From assembly GCF_014698965.1 (NCBI RefSeq), contig NZ_JACXAE010000093.1:1-64000 (forward strand): 64,000 nt of DNA. The letters are read 5' to 3'. Shown piece by piece: positions 1 through 8,519 of this stretch. Origin of the DNA: Iningainema tapete BLCC-T55 (GTDB taxonomy: Bacteria; Cyanobacteriota; Cyanobacteriia; Cyanobacteriales; Nostocaceae). Numbering within the stretch: position 1 is the stretch's first letter; every line of letters starts with the position of its first letter. Below the pieces are notes generated by a model. The model saw only the letters and a list, made by a program, of their open reading frames with translations. It was not told the origin of the DNA and did not search any database. A program made the position numbers and the translations under genes.

Positions 1-78
1 TTACTGTACCGTATATAGTGTCCCTTCTTCATAATCCTTTGTGAGTAAGCTTTTCGAGACTTAACGGGAAAAGTCAGT

Positions 79-1995
79 TTGGCTTACTTGTACGATGGAC
101 AGGGAAATTATCAAAAAGCAGAGCATTTGTATCAGCGCTCACTCGCTATTCGTGAGAAAGTACTAGGTAAAGAACATCCTTTAGTTGCACTAAGCTTCAA
201 CAATTTGTCTGGATTGTACTGGGCAAAAGGCGATATCACCCGTGCTACTGATTTCTTTGCTAGTGGGCTAGCAATTGAAAACCAGAATTTAGCACTCATT
301 AAAGCTGTAGGTTCAGAGCAAAGAAAACAAGACTATGCCAGAACATTTACATCGTCAACCGATGGTATCATTTCCCTGTCCTTCCAAAAAGCTTCTCACA
401 ATCTGAAAATACCACGCTTAGCACTTACCACAGTACTACGCCGTAAGGGGCTGGTACTAGATGCTGTTACAGAAAGCATACAAACATTACGCAATCAATT
501 AGCTTCAACGCCAGAAACACAAAAATTATTTGATGAGTGGCTGATGGTTCAACAGCAACTATCAACATTAGTATATAAAGAACAGGGAACGCAAAGTGTG
601 AGTGATTATCAAGCGCAGTATCAGCAACTGGAAGCTCAAAAAGAACGTTTAGAAGAAGTTATCAGCGTTAAGAGTGCTGAATTCCGTAATGCAACACAGC
701 CAGTGGAGTTAGAAGCTATTCAAGCTAAGATACCTCAAGATGCAGCAATAGTTGAAATTGTGCAGTATCAGCCGTTCAATCCTAAAGCTAAACAAAACCA
801 AAGAAAGGGCAACCCGCGTTATGCTGCTGCTGTATTGCGCTCATCCGGTGAACCAAAGTGGGTTGATTTAGGAGATGCTGCAACCATTGATAAGTCGATC
901 ACATCTTTGAGAACAGCTTTGGCACGTTTAGGCGCTCGCGGAATTAATGTTGAACATGTTGAGGGTGCAAACAAAAATGCTATCCCACAAATTCAGCAAC
1001 TTGCTCGTAGTGCAGATAAACTCATTATGGCACCGATTCGTCCATTGTTGGGAGATGCGCGTCACTTACTACTATCACCAGATGGGCAATTAACGCTGAT
1101 TCCTTTTGAAGCACTACAGGATGAGCAGGGTAAATACTTAATTCAACGTTATGCGTTCTCTTATCTTACCAGTGCTAGAGATTTGCTACAGTTACAATCT
1201 GTTGCCAACAGCCGCTCTAGTCCAATTGTGTTTGCCGCTATTGACTATGATCAACAGCAGACAGTAGCCACTGCACCGAAGTCAAATACAGTAAGAAGTG
1301 TGGAAAATCGACGCTCTAATGACTTAGCTTCTATAAGTTTTACACCACTAACCAATACCAAAGAAGAAGCAGAAAAAGTCCAAGCTATTTTTCCTAACAC
1401 TACACTCCTGCTAAGTCAAGAAGCTACGGAAACTGCGATTAAACAGCTTACTGCTCCCAGTATATTACATCTTGCTACCCACGGTTTCTTTCTACCTGAT
1501 ACTGAAGTTAAACCCGTCAATGATGAATTGGGCAAACCTTTAAAAGTTTTGAATCTGGAAAATCCCTTGTTGCGTTCAGGATTAGCCTTAGCTGGTGCTA
1601 ACAATCGTAATCAAGTTTTGGCTGGTGCTAACGACGGTGTACTTACAGCATTGGAAGTCGCTGGACTAAATTTACGTGGTACTCAATTAGTTGTGCTATC
1701 CGCATGTGAAACAGGGTTGGGTGATGTGAAGGTGGGGGATGGATTGTATGGATTGCGTCGTGCTTTAGTGATTGCTGGTGCTCAAAGTCAGGTTTTGAGT
1801 TTGTGGAAAGTGGACGATAAGGGGACAAAGGAACTAATGGTGAAATATTACCAGGGATTGAAGGCAGGTAAGGGCAGACATGAGGCATTGCGAGCTGCAC
1901 AACTTGAGATGCTCTCCAACCCAAGTTATCAGCATCCTTACTATTGGGCAAGTTTTGTCCCCTCTGGTGATTGGACTCCACTCCACAAATGGTAA
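79..1995 (+). CDS. TPR-CHAT domain protein, apparently 5'-truncated
   Basis: CHAT-domain (caspase-HetF-associated with TPRs) peptidase-like protein. One to two TPR units remain at residues 1-70 (typical LY-x-GQGNYQKAE pattern), followed by a helical linker and a CHAT domain at about residues 300-635. The family's catalytic His lies in ATHG (His468) and the Cys in LSACETG (Cys543); both are present. The only start is a TTG that falls inside a TPR motif. An in-frame TAA stands at 46-48 and the codons between it and the TTG do not resemble TPR sequence. Family members usually carry a longer TPR array and often a signal peptide, so the gene looks cut at its 5' end and may not be expressed, although the enzymatic half is intact. 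It converges with the ATPase gene downstream. The CHAT call is certain; whether the gene functions is not. Confidence 0.8.
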   Translation: MAYLYDGQGNYQKAEHLYQRSLAIREKVLGKEHPLVALSFNNLSGLYWAKGDITRATDFFASGLAIENQNLALIKAVGSEQRKQDYARTFTSSTDGIISLSFQKASHNLKIPRLALTTVLRRKGLVLDAVTESIQTLRNQLASTPETQKLFDEWLMVQQQLSTLVYKEQGTQSVSDYQAQYQQLEAQKERLEEVISVKSAEFRNATQPVELEAIQAKIPQDAAIVEIVQYQPFNPKAKQNQRKGNPRYAAAVLRSSGEPKWVDLGDAATIDKSITSLRTALARLGARGINVEHVEGANKNAIPQIQQLARSADKLIMAPIRPLLGDARHLLLSPDGQLTLIPFEALQDEQGKYLIQRYAFSYLTSARDLLQLQSVANSRSSPIVFAAIDYDQQQTVATAPKSNTVRSVENRRSNDLASISFTPLTNTKEEAEKVQAIFPNTTLLLSQEATETAIKQLTAPSILHLATHGFFLPDTEVKPVNDELGKPLKVLNLENPLLRSGLALAGANNRNQVLAGANDGVLTALEVAGLNLRGTQLVVLSACETGLGDVKVGDGLYGLRRALVIAGAQSQVLSLWKVDDKGTKELMVKYYQGLKAGKGRHEALRAAQLEMLSNPSYQHPYYWASFVPSGDWTPLHKW

Positions 1996-2006
1996 AGTTA
2001 TACAAA

Positions 2007-2055
2007 GTGCATAGCTAAACTCTACTAAGTAAATCAGTTGTTTGGGGCTATGCAC
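2007..2055. terminator. Inverted repeat between convergent genes
   Basis: GTGCATAGC at 2007-2015 is repeated inverted as GCTATGCAC at 2047-2055, between the convergent CHAT gene and the ATPase gene and overlapping the ATPase stop codon. The loop is about 31 nt with no clear T-run, so a bidirectional terminator is only a possibility. Confidence 0.35.
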
Positions 2056-3598
2056 GCACAACTGTAATGGAGCGTCCATTTTTGGTGGTGGCAATTTGTG
2101 TTGTTAAACGCTCTTCGATTGGTGGTGCTTTGGAACGTTGATCAAAAATAATTAGCCAACCAAAATCTACTCTCAAGCGTGCTAAATAAGAGTCTAATTG
2201 TTCTAAACCGCTTTCAAGTGGGTCTCCTTTTTTATTATGCCAAGCTTTTAACTCGATTCCTAAAGTGAGATTTTTATATCTTAGACATAAATCCATGCGA
2301 TCTCGTCCAATTGCATATTCACGTTCTAAGGTTCCACTTGCGTTGACGACGCGGTGTAAAAATGCCATTAATACTATATGCGGTGCGATTTCGTGGTATG
2401 GTGCACTACTGAGTAATGGTTCTCCGTGCTGGAGCCAAAAGGCGATGAAAGCTTGCAATAAGGCATCGGTGTCAATTTCACCGTTTGAAGTGAGCCAACT
2501 GGGACTAATGTATGGTAGACTGTCTTGAGTACCTTGGACTAAAACACGGGGTATTACCTCGCGATAAATAGGATTTGCTATTGTCAATCCGGCTGTTGGG
2601 TCACGTCGCAATAATCCTAAATCAATCAAGTATTGTCGATCATCCGATGGTGTATCTCCTAATGTAAGTCCGGCAAGAATTGGCTCAATAATCGCTTTAA
2701 CTCTTGGTTCTCTAAGTTTTTCAGCTAGAGAATCTAGATGAGTATCTTGACGTGCTATTAATACTTCTTTTGCTGTTAATATATGTTCTGGTGTAATTGC
2801 AACACTTGTATCCGTCACCATCTCTTCGACAATTTCTTTGGCTAGGGCATTCACTAACCAAGGTTGTCCCTGAGTCAAATCAAATGCCATCTGAGTTGCA
2901 GCTTTCGTGCAAACTTGTCCGGTATCGTCGGTATGTTGTTGGTATAGTTCTTGTACCTCTTTGGCATGAAAATTTCTCAAGGTTATTGAGCGCACTTTGA
3001 TATTGAAGGGGCTTGAGGTATTCAATCGCTCACTCCCCCCAGATGCTACCTTGTAATCGCGCACATCTCGTAAACCAATCAACCCAACAGAAACTGGAAA
3101 ATTGTCGGGGCGACTACGATAGCCATCGCGTAACTGTCGTAAAACAGATATTAAAGCTTCATCTTGTAAAGAGTCAATTTCATCAATAAACAGCACCAAT
3201 GGGCGCGGTGAAGTTTGCGCCCATGTCTGTAAAGCCGCTTGAATTTTTTGTCCTGGCTGCTCTTCATTCCAAACAGGAGGGTGTAAATCTGGAGGTAAAT
3301 CGAATCTCGCATTCGCTCTCCAGGCTGCTAGTATAGCATTTTCTGCTGCTCCTGGGTCATGACTAAAAGGTGCTCCCACTTCTACCGATACCAAAACTGC
3401 TGTGTAACGTCCACTAGTCGTCAGTTGTTTGGCTAAGGCTAGCATCGCGGTGGTTTTACCTGTTTGACGCGGTGCATGAATCACAAAATAACTACGTTGT
3501 TCAATCAGCCGCTCCAAGTTCGGCACTCGACTGGTTGGTGATAGCATATAGTGAATATCAGCTTGGCATGGACCTGCGGTGTTAAACCAACGAGACAT
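2048..3598 (-). CDS. AAA-type ATPase with C-terminal nuclease-like domain
   Basis: Predicted cytoplasmic P-loop ATPase of 516 residues. The Walker A motif APRQTGKTT is near residue 43 and Walker B LVLFIDEID near residue 135, followed by a Lid/winged-helix-like region. The C-terminus (about 400-516) carries an E-x10-20-ExK-like pattern (REYAIGRDRMDLCL, then GIELKAW), resembling the PD-(D/E)XK fold seen in this cyanobacterial AAA-ATPase family (related to AAA_35/ATPase plus nuclease proteins). No partner gene is adjacent on the same strand. The function of this family is not established; roles in DNA repair or defence are guesses. The start MSRWFN is the usual one for the family, since the N-terminal NTAGPC motif is conserved among homologs I recognise. 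Confidence 0.78.
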   Translation of the reverse strand: MSRWFNTAGPCQADIHYMLSPTSRVPNLERLIEQRSYFVIHAPRQTGKTTAMLALAKQLTTSGRYTAVLVSVEVGAPFSHDPGAAENAILAAWRANARFDLPPDLHPPVWNEEQPGQKIQAALQTWAQTSPRPLVLFIDEIDSLQDEALISVLRQLRDGYRSRPDNFPVSVGLIGLRDVRDYKVASGGSERLNTSSPFNIKVRSITLRNFHAKEVQELYQQHTDDTGQVCTKAATQMAFDLTQGQPWLVNALAKEIVEEMVTDTSVAITPEHILTAKEVLIARQDTHLDSLAEKLREPRVKAIIEPILAGLTLGDTPSDDRQYLIDLGLLRRDPTAGLTIANPIYREVIPRVLVQGTQDSLPYISPSWLTSNGEIDTDALLQAFIAFWLQHGEPLLSSAPYHEIAPHIVLMAFLHRVVNASGTLEREYAIGRDRMDLCLRYKNLTLGIELKAWHNKKGDPLESGLEQLDSYLARLRVDFGWLIIFDQRSKAPPIEERLTTQIATTKNGRSITVVRA

Positions 3599-3699
3599 GG
3601 TATGCTTTCAACTGTGTTTGGTGAATGCCCTCATTGTAAGTCTAATTATCCTGATTCTCATTCAATTGGTGTACGGTCGGCGTATTTGATTAATATTAG

Positions 3700-3760
3700 A
3701 GTATCAAAAAGTAAAAAGTAAAAAGAACCAAACATTATTTCTTTTCACTTTTTACTTGAT
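3700..3760. repeat. AAAAGT / ACTTTTT inverted repeat
   Basis: Runs of AAAAAGT at 3708-3725 face CTTTTCACTTTTTACTT at 3741-3757 and could form an AT-rich hairpin. The region lies upstream of the ATPase gene and downstream of the PEP-CTERM-like gene (both minus strand), so it may terminate the latter. Words of this kind recur in cyanobacterial intergenic DNA. Confidence 0.35.
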
Positions 3761-3811
3761 TCCCTTACAACTCATGTCCCAATGATTTTTTCTAATCTAA
3801 TAGCAGAACGT

Positions 3812-4426
3812 TTAACTATCCGACTGGGCAGGCTCAAACCGTTTCCATCGTGAACCTGTAAACAAAGTTGCTAATCCCAATCCAATCACAGAGGCAAAGG
3901 TAGTTGCAGGTTCAGAAACTTGCCTACTAACAACCGCTCCTGCTGAAACAAAGCGCACAAAAGGTCCACATCCGCCGGGATTAGATCCCAGAGTTTCAAT
4001 ACATCCAACAGTCACAAGACTAGACTCTCTTCCTGAAAGAATTTCACCCCCATTAAATCCAACAGGAGAACCAGGAAAATTTAAAAATAATTCGTTGATG
4101 ACTCTCGGTCCCACCGGAAAAAATGAAGTTCGGAAAGATACTTCAAAGCTATCAGGAAGTATACTTAACCTCGACGTTGCATTACCCAATTCCTCAGCTA
4201 ACTTTATGTAATTCAGACCGCTATTTCGAGTACGGCTGGTGGCGATATTGTAATCACCAAGTGTCCCTGTCAAAGGGTCAATTTCAAAATTTCCAGAAAA
4301 AGTAGTACCATCCTCAAACTGTCCTCCCACAATCTCAAAAGATGCAGCAGATGCAGCACCTGCACTAATCGTTGTAGTCAGAATAACTGTGGCGAGAAAA
4401 AGACTTTGTGATTTGAAAAAGTTCAT
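3812..4426 (-). CDS. PEP-CTERM-like exported protein
   Basis: Exported protein of about 204 residues. The start at 4426 (Met-Asn-Phe-Phe) is preferred over the upstream ATG at 4453 because a strong ribosome site, GGAGGGAAAGAG (4431-4442), sits just before it and a signal peptide (basic N-terminus, hydrophobic stretch, AASAASF) follows at once. The C-terminus has the tripartite PEP-CTERM pattern: SEPATTF, a hydrophobic segment (VIGLGLATLF) and a basic tail (RWKR). In families with exosortase this tail is cleaved after envelope sorting. No exosortase is visible here. The central region has the XYPPY-free beta-rich look of secreted cyanobacterial proteins and no enzyme motif. Confidence 0.75.
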   Translation of the reverse strand: MNFFKSQSLFLATVILTTTISAGAASAASFEIVGGQFEDGTTFSGNFEIDPLTGTLGDYNIATSRTRNSGLNYIKLAEELGNATSRLSILPDSFEVSFRTSFFPVGPRVINELFLNFPGSPVGFNGGEILSGRESSLVTVGCIETLGSNPGGCGPFVRFVSAGAVVSRQVSEPATTFASVIGLGLATLFTGSRWKRFEPAQSDS

Positions 4427-4453
4427 TGAACTCTTTCCCTCCTGATGTTTCAA

Positions 4454-4870
4454 GATGTTAGTTGTCTACACCTATTTAATCCTATAATCTTTTCAATCAC
4501 ATTAATATCGCATCTCCAAATCAGGACTTTTAGGTAAATTTTTTATAAGTAATGTTACACAGTGCAATAATTTTACCATCATGAAAGATAAAAAAATCAG
4601 CTATTATGTAATAGTTAATTTATAGGCTACTTGCTCTAAAGATATTCTCCCGTATATTTGATGATAAGTTGTTCTTTTGCGAACGCGCAGTACCGGAGGC
4701 GATCACCACTCTTTCTTATGCGTTCTTCTCTGCCTCCGCGTCTTTCTTATTGCTTGAGTGTCTTTTATGACAAAACACTCTCTGCTGCTTTGGTTTCGCC
4801 TAAAATTTTTGCTTAATTAAGTGCCGTTTTATAAAAAATATGTGTAGTTAAGCACTGTTTTACTTTCTGG
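4454..4870. other. Intergenic region, AT-rich
   Basis: About 417 bases between divergent reading directions. It presumably holds the promoter of the PEP-CTERM-like gene. A stretch at 4680-4760 has words such as TGCGTTCTTCTCTGCCTCCGCG that are commonly repeated in cyanobacterial intergenic DNA. I see no RNA gene. Confidence 0.4.
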
Positions 4871-4888
4871 TTGGGAAGCATTGATGAC

Positions 4889-5068
4889 ATGAAAAAACAA
4901 ATCACCCAGCCAAAATACCAACTCAAAAGTGGCATAAAATGGTTGTCGAAATCAGTTTCAGTTGCTGTTGCTTACGCTTTACTAGTAAACATTCCGGCAA
5001 TAGTAAGCAGAAGCGATCGCTACCATGTTCTCGATCTGGGGGTATTATCCAAGAAACAGGGTTTCTGA
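4889..5068 (+). CDS. Small ORF with signal-like N-terminus, possible gene remnant
   Basis: Open frame of 59 residues from ATG 4889. It has a basic N-terminus (MKKQ), a hydrophobic segment (VAVAYALLVNIPAIV) and then YHVLDLGVL, which resembles the first unit of HAF-type extracellular repeats (Y-x-V-x-DLG-x-L), before a stop. A HIP1 site (GCGATCGC) lies in the frame. It may be the first part of a broken exported repeat protein, or a chance frame. There is no strong ribosome site. Confidence 0.3.
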   Translation: MKKQITQPKYQLKSGIKWLSKSVSVAVAYALLVNIPAIVSRSDRYHVLDLGVLSKKQGF

Positions 5069-5091
5069 TAGCTGCAACGCTAAAATACAAT

Positions 5092-5108
5092 ATATAATTA
5101 TCACCTTA
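5092..5108 (+). promoter_or_regulatory. 17-nt element shared with the Rpn-type gene at 33 kb
   Basis: ATATAATTATCACCTTA occurs exactly here, just before the Uma2 start, and again at 33059-33075 before the Rpn-type nuclease. It contains a TATAAT -10-like hexamer. It could be a common promoter or leader of such selfish-type nuclease genes. Confidence 0.4.
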
Positions 5109-5121
5109 ATCTTAACAGCAA

Positions 5122-5700
5122 ATGAACGCATTTACTATAGATATCTCAGATGTAATTAAACTAACCGACGATCAATTCTACGAACTTTGTCTGAAAAACC
5201 CTGATGTGAAATTTGAACGCAATGCCAAGGGAGAACTGATTATTATGGCTCCAACGGGAGGAGAAACAGGAAACTGTAATGCTGAAATTACAGCTGATTT
5301 TGGAATCTGGAATCGACAAACAAAACTTGGTAAAGTGTTTGATTCTTCAACTGGCTTTAAACTCCCCAATGGTGCCGTTCGTTCTCCAGATGTAACTTGG
5401 ATAAAACAAGAAAGATGGGATTCTCTCACACCTGAACAAAAGGAGAAATTTCCTCCCATTTCTCCCGATTTTGTCCTAGAGTTAGTGTCGCCATCTGATA
5501 CTTTACAAAAGTTACAAGAAAAAATGCGAGAATACATGAATAATCAAGTAAAACTTGGTTGGTTAATTGATCGAAAAACACGCCAAGTAGAAATATATTG
5601 CCAGGGGCAAGAAGTAGAAGTTTTAGAATCGCCAAAAGAATTATCAGGGGAAGATGTCTTACCTGGTTTTGTCCTGAATATGGAAATCGTGTGGGGATAA
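5122..5700 (+). CDS. Uma2 family endonuclease (DUF820)
   Basis: Protein of 192 residues from the Uma2/DUF820 family, a restriction-endonuclease-like PD-(D/E)XK fold greatly expanded in cyanobacteria. Family hallmarks visible are ERNAKGELIIMAPTGGETGNCNAEI near the N-terminus, VRSPDVTWI (acidic catalytic residue), FVLELVSPSD (ExK-like core) and GWLIDRKTRQVEIY near the C-terminus. Length is typical. It ends five bases from the convergent ccmK paralog. The biological role of the family is unknown; many copies are dispersed and mobile-like. Confidence 0.9.
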   Translation: MNAFTIDISDVIKLTDDQFYELCLKNPDVKFERNAKGELIIMAPTGGETGNCNAEITADFGIWNRQTKLGKVFDSSTGFKLPNGAVRSPDVTWIKQERWDSLTPEQKEKFPPISPDFVLELVSPSDTLQKLQEKMREYMNNQVKLGWLIDRKTRQVEIYCQGQEVEVLESPKELSGEDVLPGFVLNMEIVWG

Positions 5701-5704
5701 ATTT

Positions 5705-6043
5705 TTAAGCTGATAACGGTGGTGGAAAGCGGATATCTGAATTGAATTGCTCAACCAAAGCCGAGTGATAAATTGGTAAAGCATATTCTAAATTTTCATG
5801 GGGACGGGGAATAGTATGATATGAAAGTAACTCGCCACCATTAACTCGTGACACTGCTGTAATTCCGGCGGCTACAGCAACCTTCACCTCTCCTACTTGT
5901 CCCCGAATCAAAACAGTAATTCTTCCCAAATCCGTATTTTCATACCCGACAAGGATTACGCGGGCAGCTTTGCACATAGCGTCCCCTACTTCAAGTGCTG
6001 TGGGAACGCCATAAACTTCAATCATGCCAAGTGCCAGTGTCAT
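5705..6043 (-). CDS. ccmK: Carboxysome shell hexamer protein, CcmK paralog (CcmK5/6-like)
   Basis: BMC-domain shell protein of 112 residues, which would form hexameric tiles of the beta-carboxysome shell. Conserved BMC features are GMIEVYG near residue 6, DAMCKAARV, VRGQVGEVK-like strand (IRGQVGEVKVAV) and RPHENLEYALPI. At the central pore, CcmK1/K2 carry KIGSG; here the equivalent is NTDLG, so the pore lining differs strongly. It is encoded away from any ccmKLMN operon, 26 bases downstream of a P450 gene, which fits a satellite copy (the CcmK5/CcmK6 classes of heterocystous and other cyanobacteria). The exact subclass needs a tree. Confidence 0.85.
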   Translation of the reverse strand: MTLALGMIEVYGVPTALEVGDAMCKAARVILVGYENTDLGRITVLIRGQVGEVKVAVAAGITAVSRVNGGELLSYHTIPRPHENLEYALPIYHSALVEQFNSDIRFPPPLSA

Positions 6044-6069
6044 TCAGATACGCGGATTTTAGGACGGTT

Positions 6070-7452
6070 CTAATTTATTAAAGCAGCTTGGGGAGACTGC
6101 GATCGCACACGCTTTCCTGTAATTACCATCTTGACTCCACCAGCAGGCGCAAGCGTAACATTTTGTCGCCTCGGTTTTTCTGGTCGATGATCTGCCAGCG
6201 CGAGTTGATAGCGTGATACGATGGTTGCCAAGACTAGCTTCATTTCAAAGGGTGCTAAAGCATGACCAATACAGCGACGCACACCAGCACCAAAGGGCAT
6301 AAATTCATAGGGAGAAAACTGTCTTTCCAGAAAACGTTCTGGTTTAAACTGCTTGGGTTGTGGATATAAATCCTCACGTTGATGCAACAGATAAATACAG
6401 CCAGCGAGTAAAGTACCAGGCTCTAAGTGATGTCCCAGCAGTTCTACTGGTTCTTGCACTTCCCTAGCAAACGTCATAATAGCAACTGGGTAAATCCGTA
6501 AAGTTTCATTACAGACAGCGGTGAGATAAGGTAGCCGAACTATGCTTGTGGGATCTGGGCAATCGCCAAGAGTATCTAGTTCTTGGAGCAGTTTTTCACG
6601 GACTTCTGGTAAATGGTGAATCCAATACAATCCCCAAGCCATTGCTGATGCTGTACTATCGTGTCCAGCCAATAGCATTGTCATCATCTCGTCGCGCAAT
6701 TCTTGATCCGTCATCGAATTACCCTGTTCATCCTTAGCTGACATCAGCAAGGAGAGAATATCAACGCGATTTGGATCTGGATGCTCCCGACGTTCAGCAA
6801 TTACCGCGTAGAGTAATTCATCAATAGAGGAGCGTAGGTGCACAAACTTTCCCCAAGGACTCCAAGCACCTAAATCTTTTTGTAAAAAGGGGAAATAAAG
6901 AAGGCTAGCATTCAGGGGAGAGCTAAAAATCTCTGTTATTGATGTTAGTAAGCGTTTGATCTGTTGGTAACGTTCACCTTCATACAAGCCAAAGACAACC
7001 TGTAATATGACTTGCAGGGAAATATCCTGCATGGCTTTACGAGCTAAGAAGGGTTTACCTGGTGGTATCTGACTAAAAACTTTTTCCGCTATATTACAGA
7101 TATTCTCTCCGTAGGTACGCATCCGCTCTCCATGAAAGGGGGGCATCAAAATTTGTCGCCTCCGTTTGTGGGATTCTCCTTCCAGCATGATCACAGAATA
7201 ATCCCCGATTAAAGGTTGCAAAATTTTGTTTTCTTCACCTACAGCTATAAACTTCTTTCTATCGTTGGTAAGAATTTCTTGAAGTGCTTGGGGATTGTTT
7301 ACAACTACTAGAGTGTCACCAAAACCAACTATCTCCGCTGTGAAAATGTCGGGGTACTGCTGAGCCGCTTTTTCCATGTATCCTACAGGGTTAGTAACCC
7401 ACTGAAGCTTCTGGAAAAAAGAGGGAGTTTGAAGAGTATTAGGTAGCTGCAT
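6070..7452 (-). CDS. Cytochrome P450, CYP110-like
   Basis: Heme mono-oxygenase of about 460 residues; it oxidises an unknown lipid, alkane or terpene-like substrate using ferredoxin-type electron donors (known for cyanobacterial CYP110). The start at 7452 (MQLPN) is chosen because GGGAGGA lies just upstream (about 7463-7469) and homologs begin with M-x-LPxGPxTP; an open frame continues to 7557 but adds an atypical extension. Motifs: I-helix oxygen site AGHDSTAS, K-helix ETLR, and heme loop FGAGVRRCIGHALAPFE with the thiolate Cys. Length is typical. It lies downstream of a small membrane protein and upstream of the ccmK paralog on the same strand, so co-transcription is plausible. Confidence 0.92.
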   Translation of the reverse strand: MQLPNTLQTPSFFQKLQWVTNPVGYMEKAAQQYPDIFTAEIVGFGDTLVVVNNPQALQEILTNDRKKFIAVGEENKILQPLIGDYSVIMLEGESHKRRRQILMPPFHGERMRTYGENICNIAEKVFSQIPPGKPFLARKAMQDISLQVILQVVFGLYEGERYQQIKRLLTSITEIFSSPLNASLLYFPFLQKDLGAWSPWGKFVHLRSSIDELLYAVIAERREHPDPNRVDILSLLMSAKDEQGNSMTDQELRDEMMTMLLAGHDSTASAMAWGLYWIHHLPEVREKLLQELDTLGDCPDPTSIVRLPYLTAVCNETLRIYPVAIMTFAREVQEPVELLGHHLEPGTLLAGCIYLLHQREDLYPQPKQFKPERFLERQFSPYEFMPFGAGVRRCIGHALAPFEMKLVLATIVSRYQLALADHRPEKPRRQNVTLAPAGGVKMVITGKRVRSQSPQAALIN

Positions 7453-7556
7453 ATAAATTTTTCCTCCCGAAATCTTGCTAGCAACAGGCTCAAGCGATCC
7501 ATACACATGGTTGCCTGTTGTAATAAACATTCTAGCTATTCCCTTTGGTATCTCCA

Positions 7557-8012
7557 TTAATCATCAGCTAGAGCGAAAGGTTTTATCCAACCGAGATGTA
7601 TAGCTGTATCAAGAGCGATCGCTGCTACACTAAACCACAAAACACTCTCCAAACCCAGCACTACAAAAGGTAAAACGTTACTGGTACAACAAAGCCCCAC
7701 ATCCACCTGGGCTAAACCTCGCACCAAGCCAAAAGCAAGCACTCCCCCAGTTTTCAGTTGCGGATTTTGATCATCCCGTATGATATAACGATAGGTGACA
7801 CCAAACAGCAAGCCAGAGAAGCTAGCGATCGCACCACTCACCCACCAGTGCCAATCTAGAGTATTAACTTGCAGATTGCTGAGTATCTCAAAATACTTGG
7901 CTACTACGCTATTGAACCAAGAGGTGAGGATGAAGGCTAAAGTAAGGCACAAGCTCGCGGTTAATCCGGCTTTGAGAGATTCTAAGCGTTCTGCCATCAG
8001 GTTAATAGACAT
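7557..8012 (-). CDS. Conserved cyanobacterial membrane protein
   Basis: Hydrophobic protein of 151 residues with about four membrane segments (near residues 14-35, 53-75, 90-105 and 112-135) and short soluble ends. I do not recognise a named domain. It precedes the P450 gene with about 100 bases between its stop and the preferred P450 start, in the same direction, and is divergent from petN. It could be transcribed with the P450. The start could also be Met6. Confidence 0.65.
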   Translation of the reverse strand: MSINLMAERLESLKAGLTASLCLTLAFILTSWFNSVVAKYFEILSNLQVNTLDWHWWVSGAIASFSGLLFGVTYRYIIRDDQNPQLKTGGVLAFGLVRGLAQVDVGLCCTSNVLPFVVLGLESVLWFSVAAIALDTAIHLGWIKPFALADD

Positions 8013-8124
8013 CTTGTAAAAATTCCATTAGCATAAAGCCCGAAAATTGATTTCATCTGGGCGGCGGGTTTCTCGTATGATAGAAAATAGAGTCGTTTTC
8101 TAAACTTACTTGAGAAGTACCGCT

Positions 8125-8214
8125 ATGGATATTTTGTCATTGGGTTGGGTTGCTTTACTGGTTGTTTTCACCTGGTCAATTTCAATGGTAGTTTGGGGTC
8201 GTAACGGATTGTAG
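8125..8214 (+). CDS. petN: Cytochrome b6f complex subunit VIII, PetN
   Basis: A 29-residue membrane peptide beginning [17 protein letters not shown] and ending [10 protein letters not shown], essentially the standard PetN sequence. PetN is a single-helix subunit needed for assembly and stability of the cytochrome b6f complex in thylakoid membranes. It is too short for routine gene calls, but identity to the family is clear over its whole length. It is preceded by a GAG-type ribosome site and followed after 7 bases by a small membrane protein on the same strand. Confidence 0.96.
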   Translation: MDILSLGWVALLVVFTWSISMVVWGRNGL

Positions 8215-8221
8215 AAAAATC

Positions 8222-8449
8222 GTGGAAAGTCCACTCCTTCTAGATAGTTTGGCTGTAATCGCTTTGGTACTGCTTCTAGCAGTAACAGGTGGTGTTGGTT
8301 ATTTGACACTAGCAGGTTGGCGCGATCGTCGTCGCGAAGATCAAGAAAAACGCGAAACGCGACGCACCTCTCCTGCCAAGAAGAGCCGCGAAGAAAAAGA
8401 AAAACGCGACGAAGCGCGACGCACCACTGCTCCCAAGAAGAAGCGATAA
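8222..8449 (+). CDS. Small membrane protein with charged tail
   Basis: Open frame of 75 residues from a GTG start, directly downstream of petN. It has one hydrophobic helix (about residues 9-32) followed by a very charged Arg/Lys/Glu tail. The tail consists of two related units (EKRETRRTSPAKKSR and EKRDEARRTTAPKKKR), mirrored by a DNA-level near-duplication at 8341-8440. Comparable short proteins with a helix and basic tail follow petN in related genomes. Function is unknown; the start codon is uncertain. Confidence 0.55.
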   Translation: MESPLLLDSLAVIALVLLLAVTGGVGYLTLAGWRDRRREDQEKRETRRTSPAKKSREEKEKRDEARRTTAPKKKR

Positions 8450-8472
8450 TTCTTGAAATCTCATCCGAATGT

Positions 8473-8500
8473 GTAGAGACGCGAAATTTCGCGTCTCTAC
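8473..8500. repeat. Palindromic repeat P1 (GTAGAGACG family)
   Basis: Perfect 28-nt palindrome: arms GTAGAGACG / CGTCTCTAC, inner stem CGAAA/TTTCG. It is one of ten copies in this window, here just upstream of the coupled gene pair at 8520-9565. Confidence 0.85.
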
Positions 8501-8519
8501 AGTACTCTTACTATTTGCA

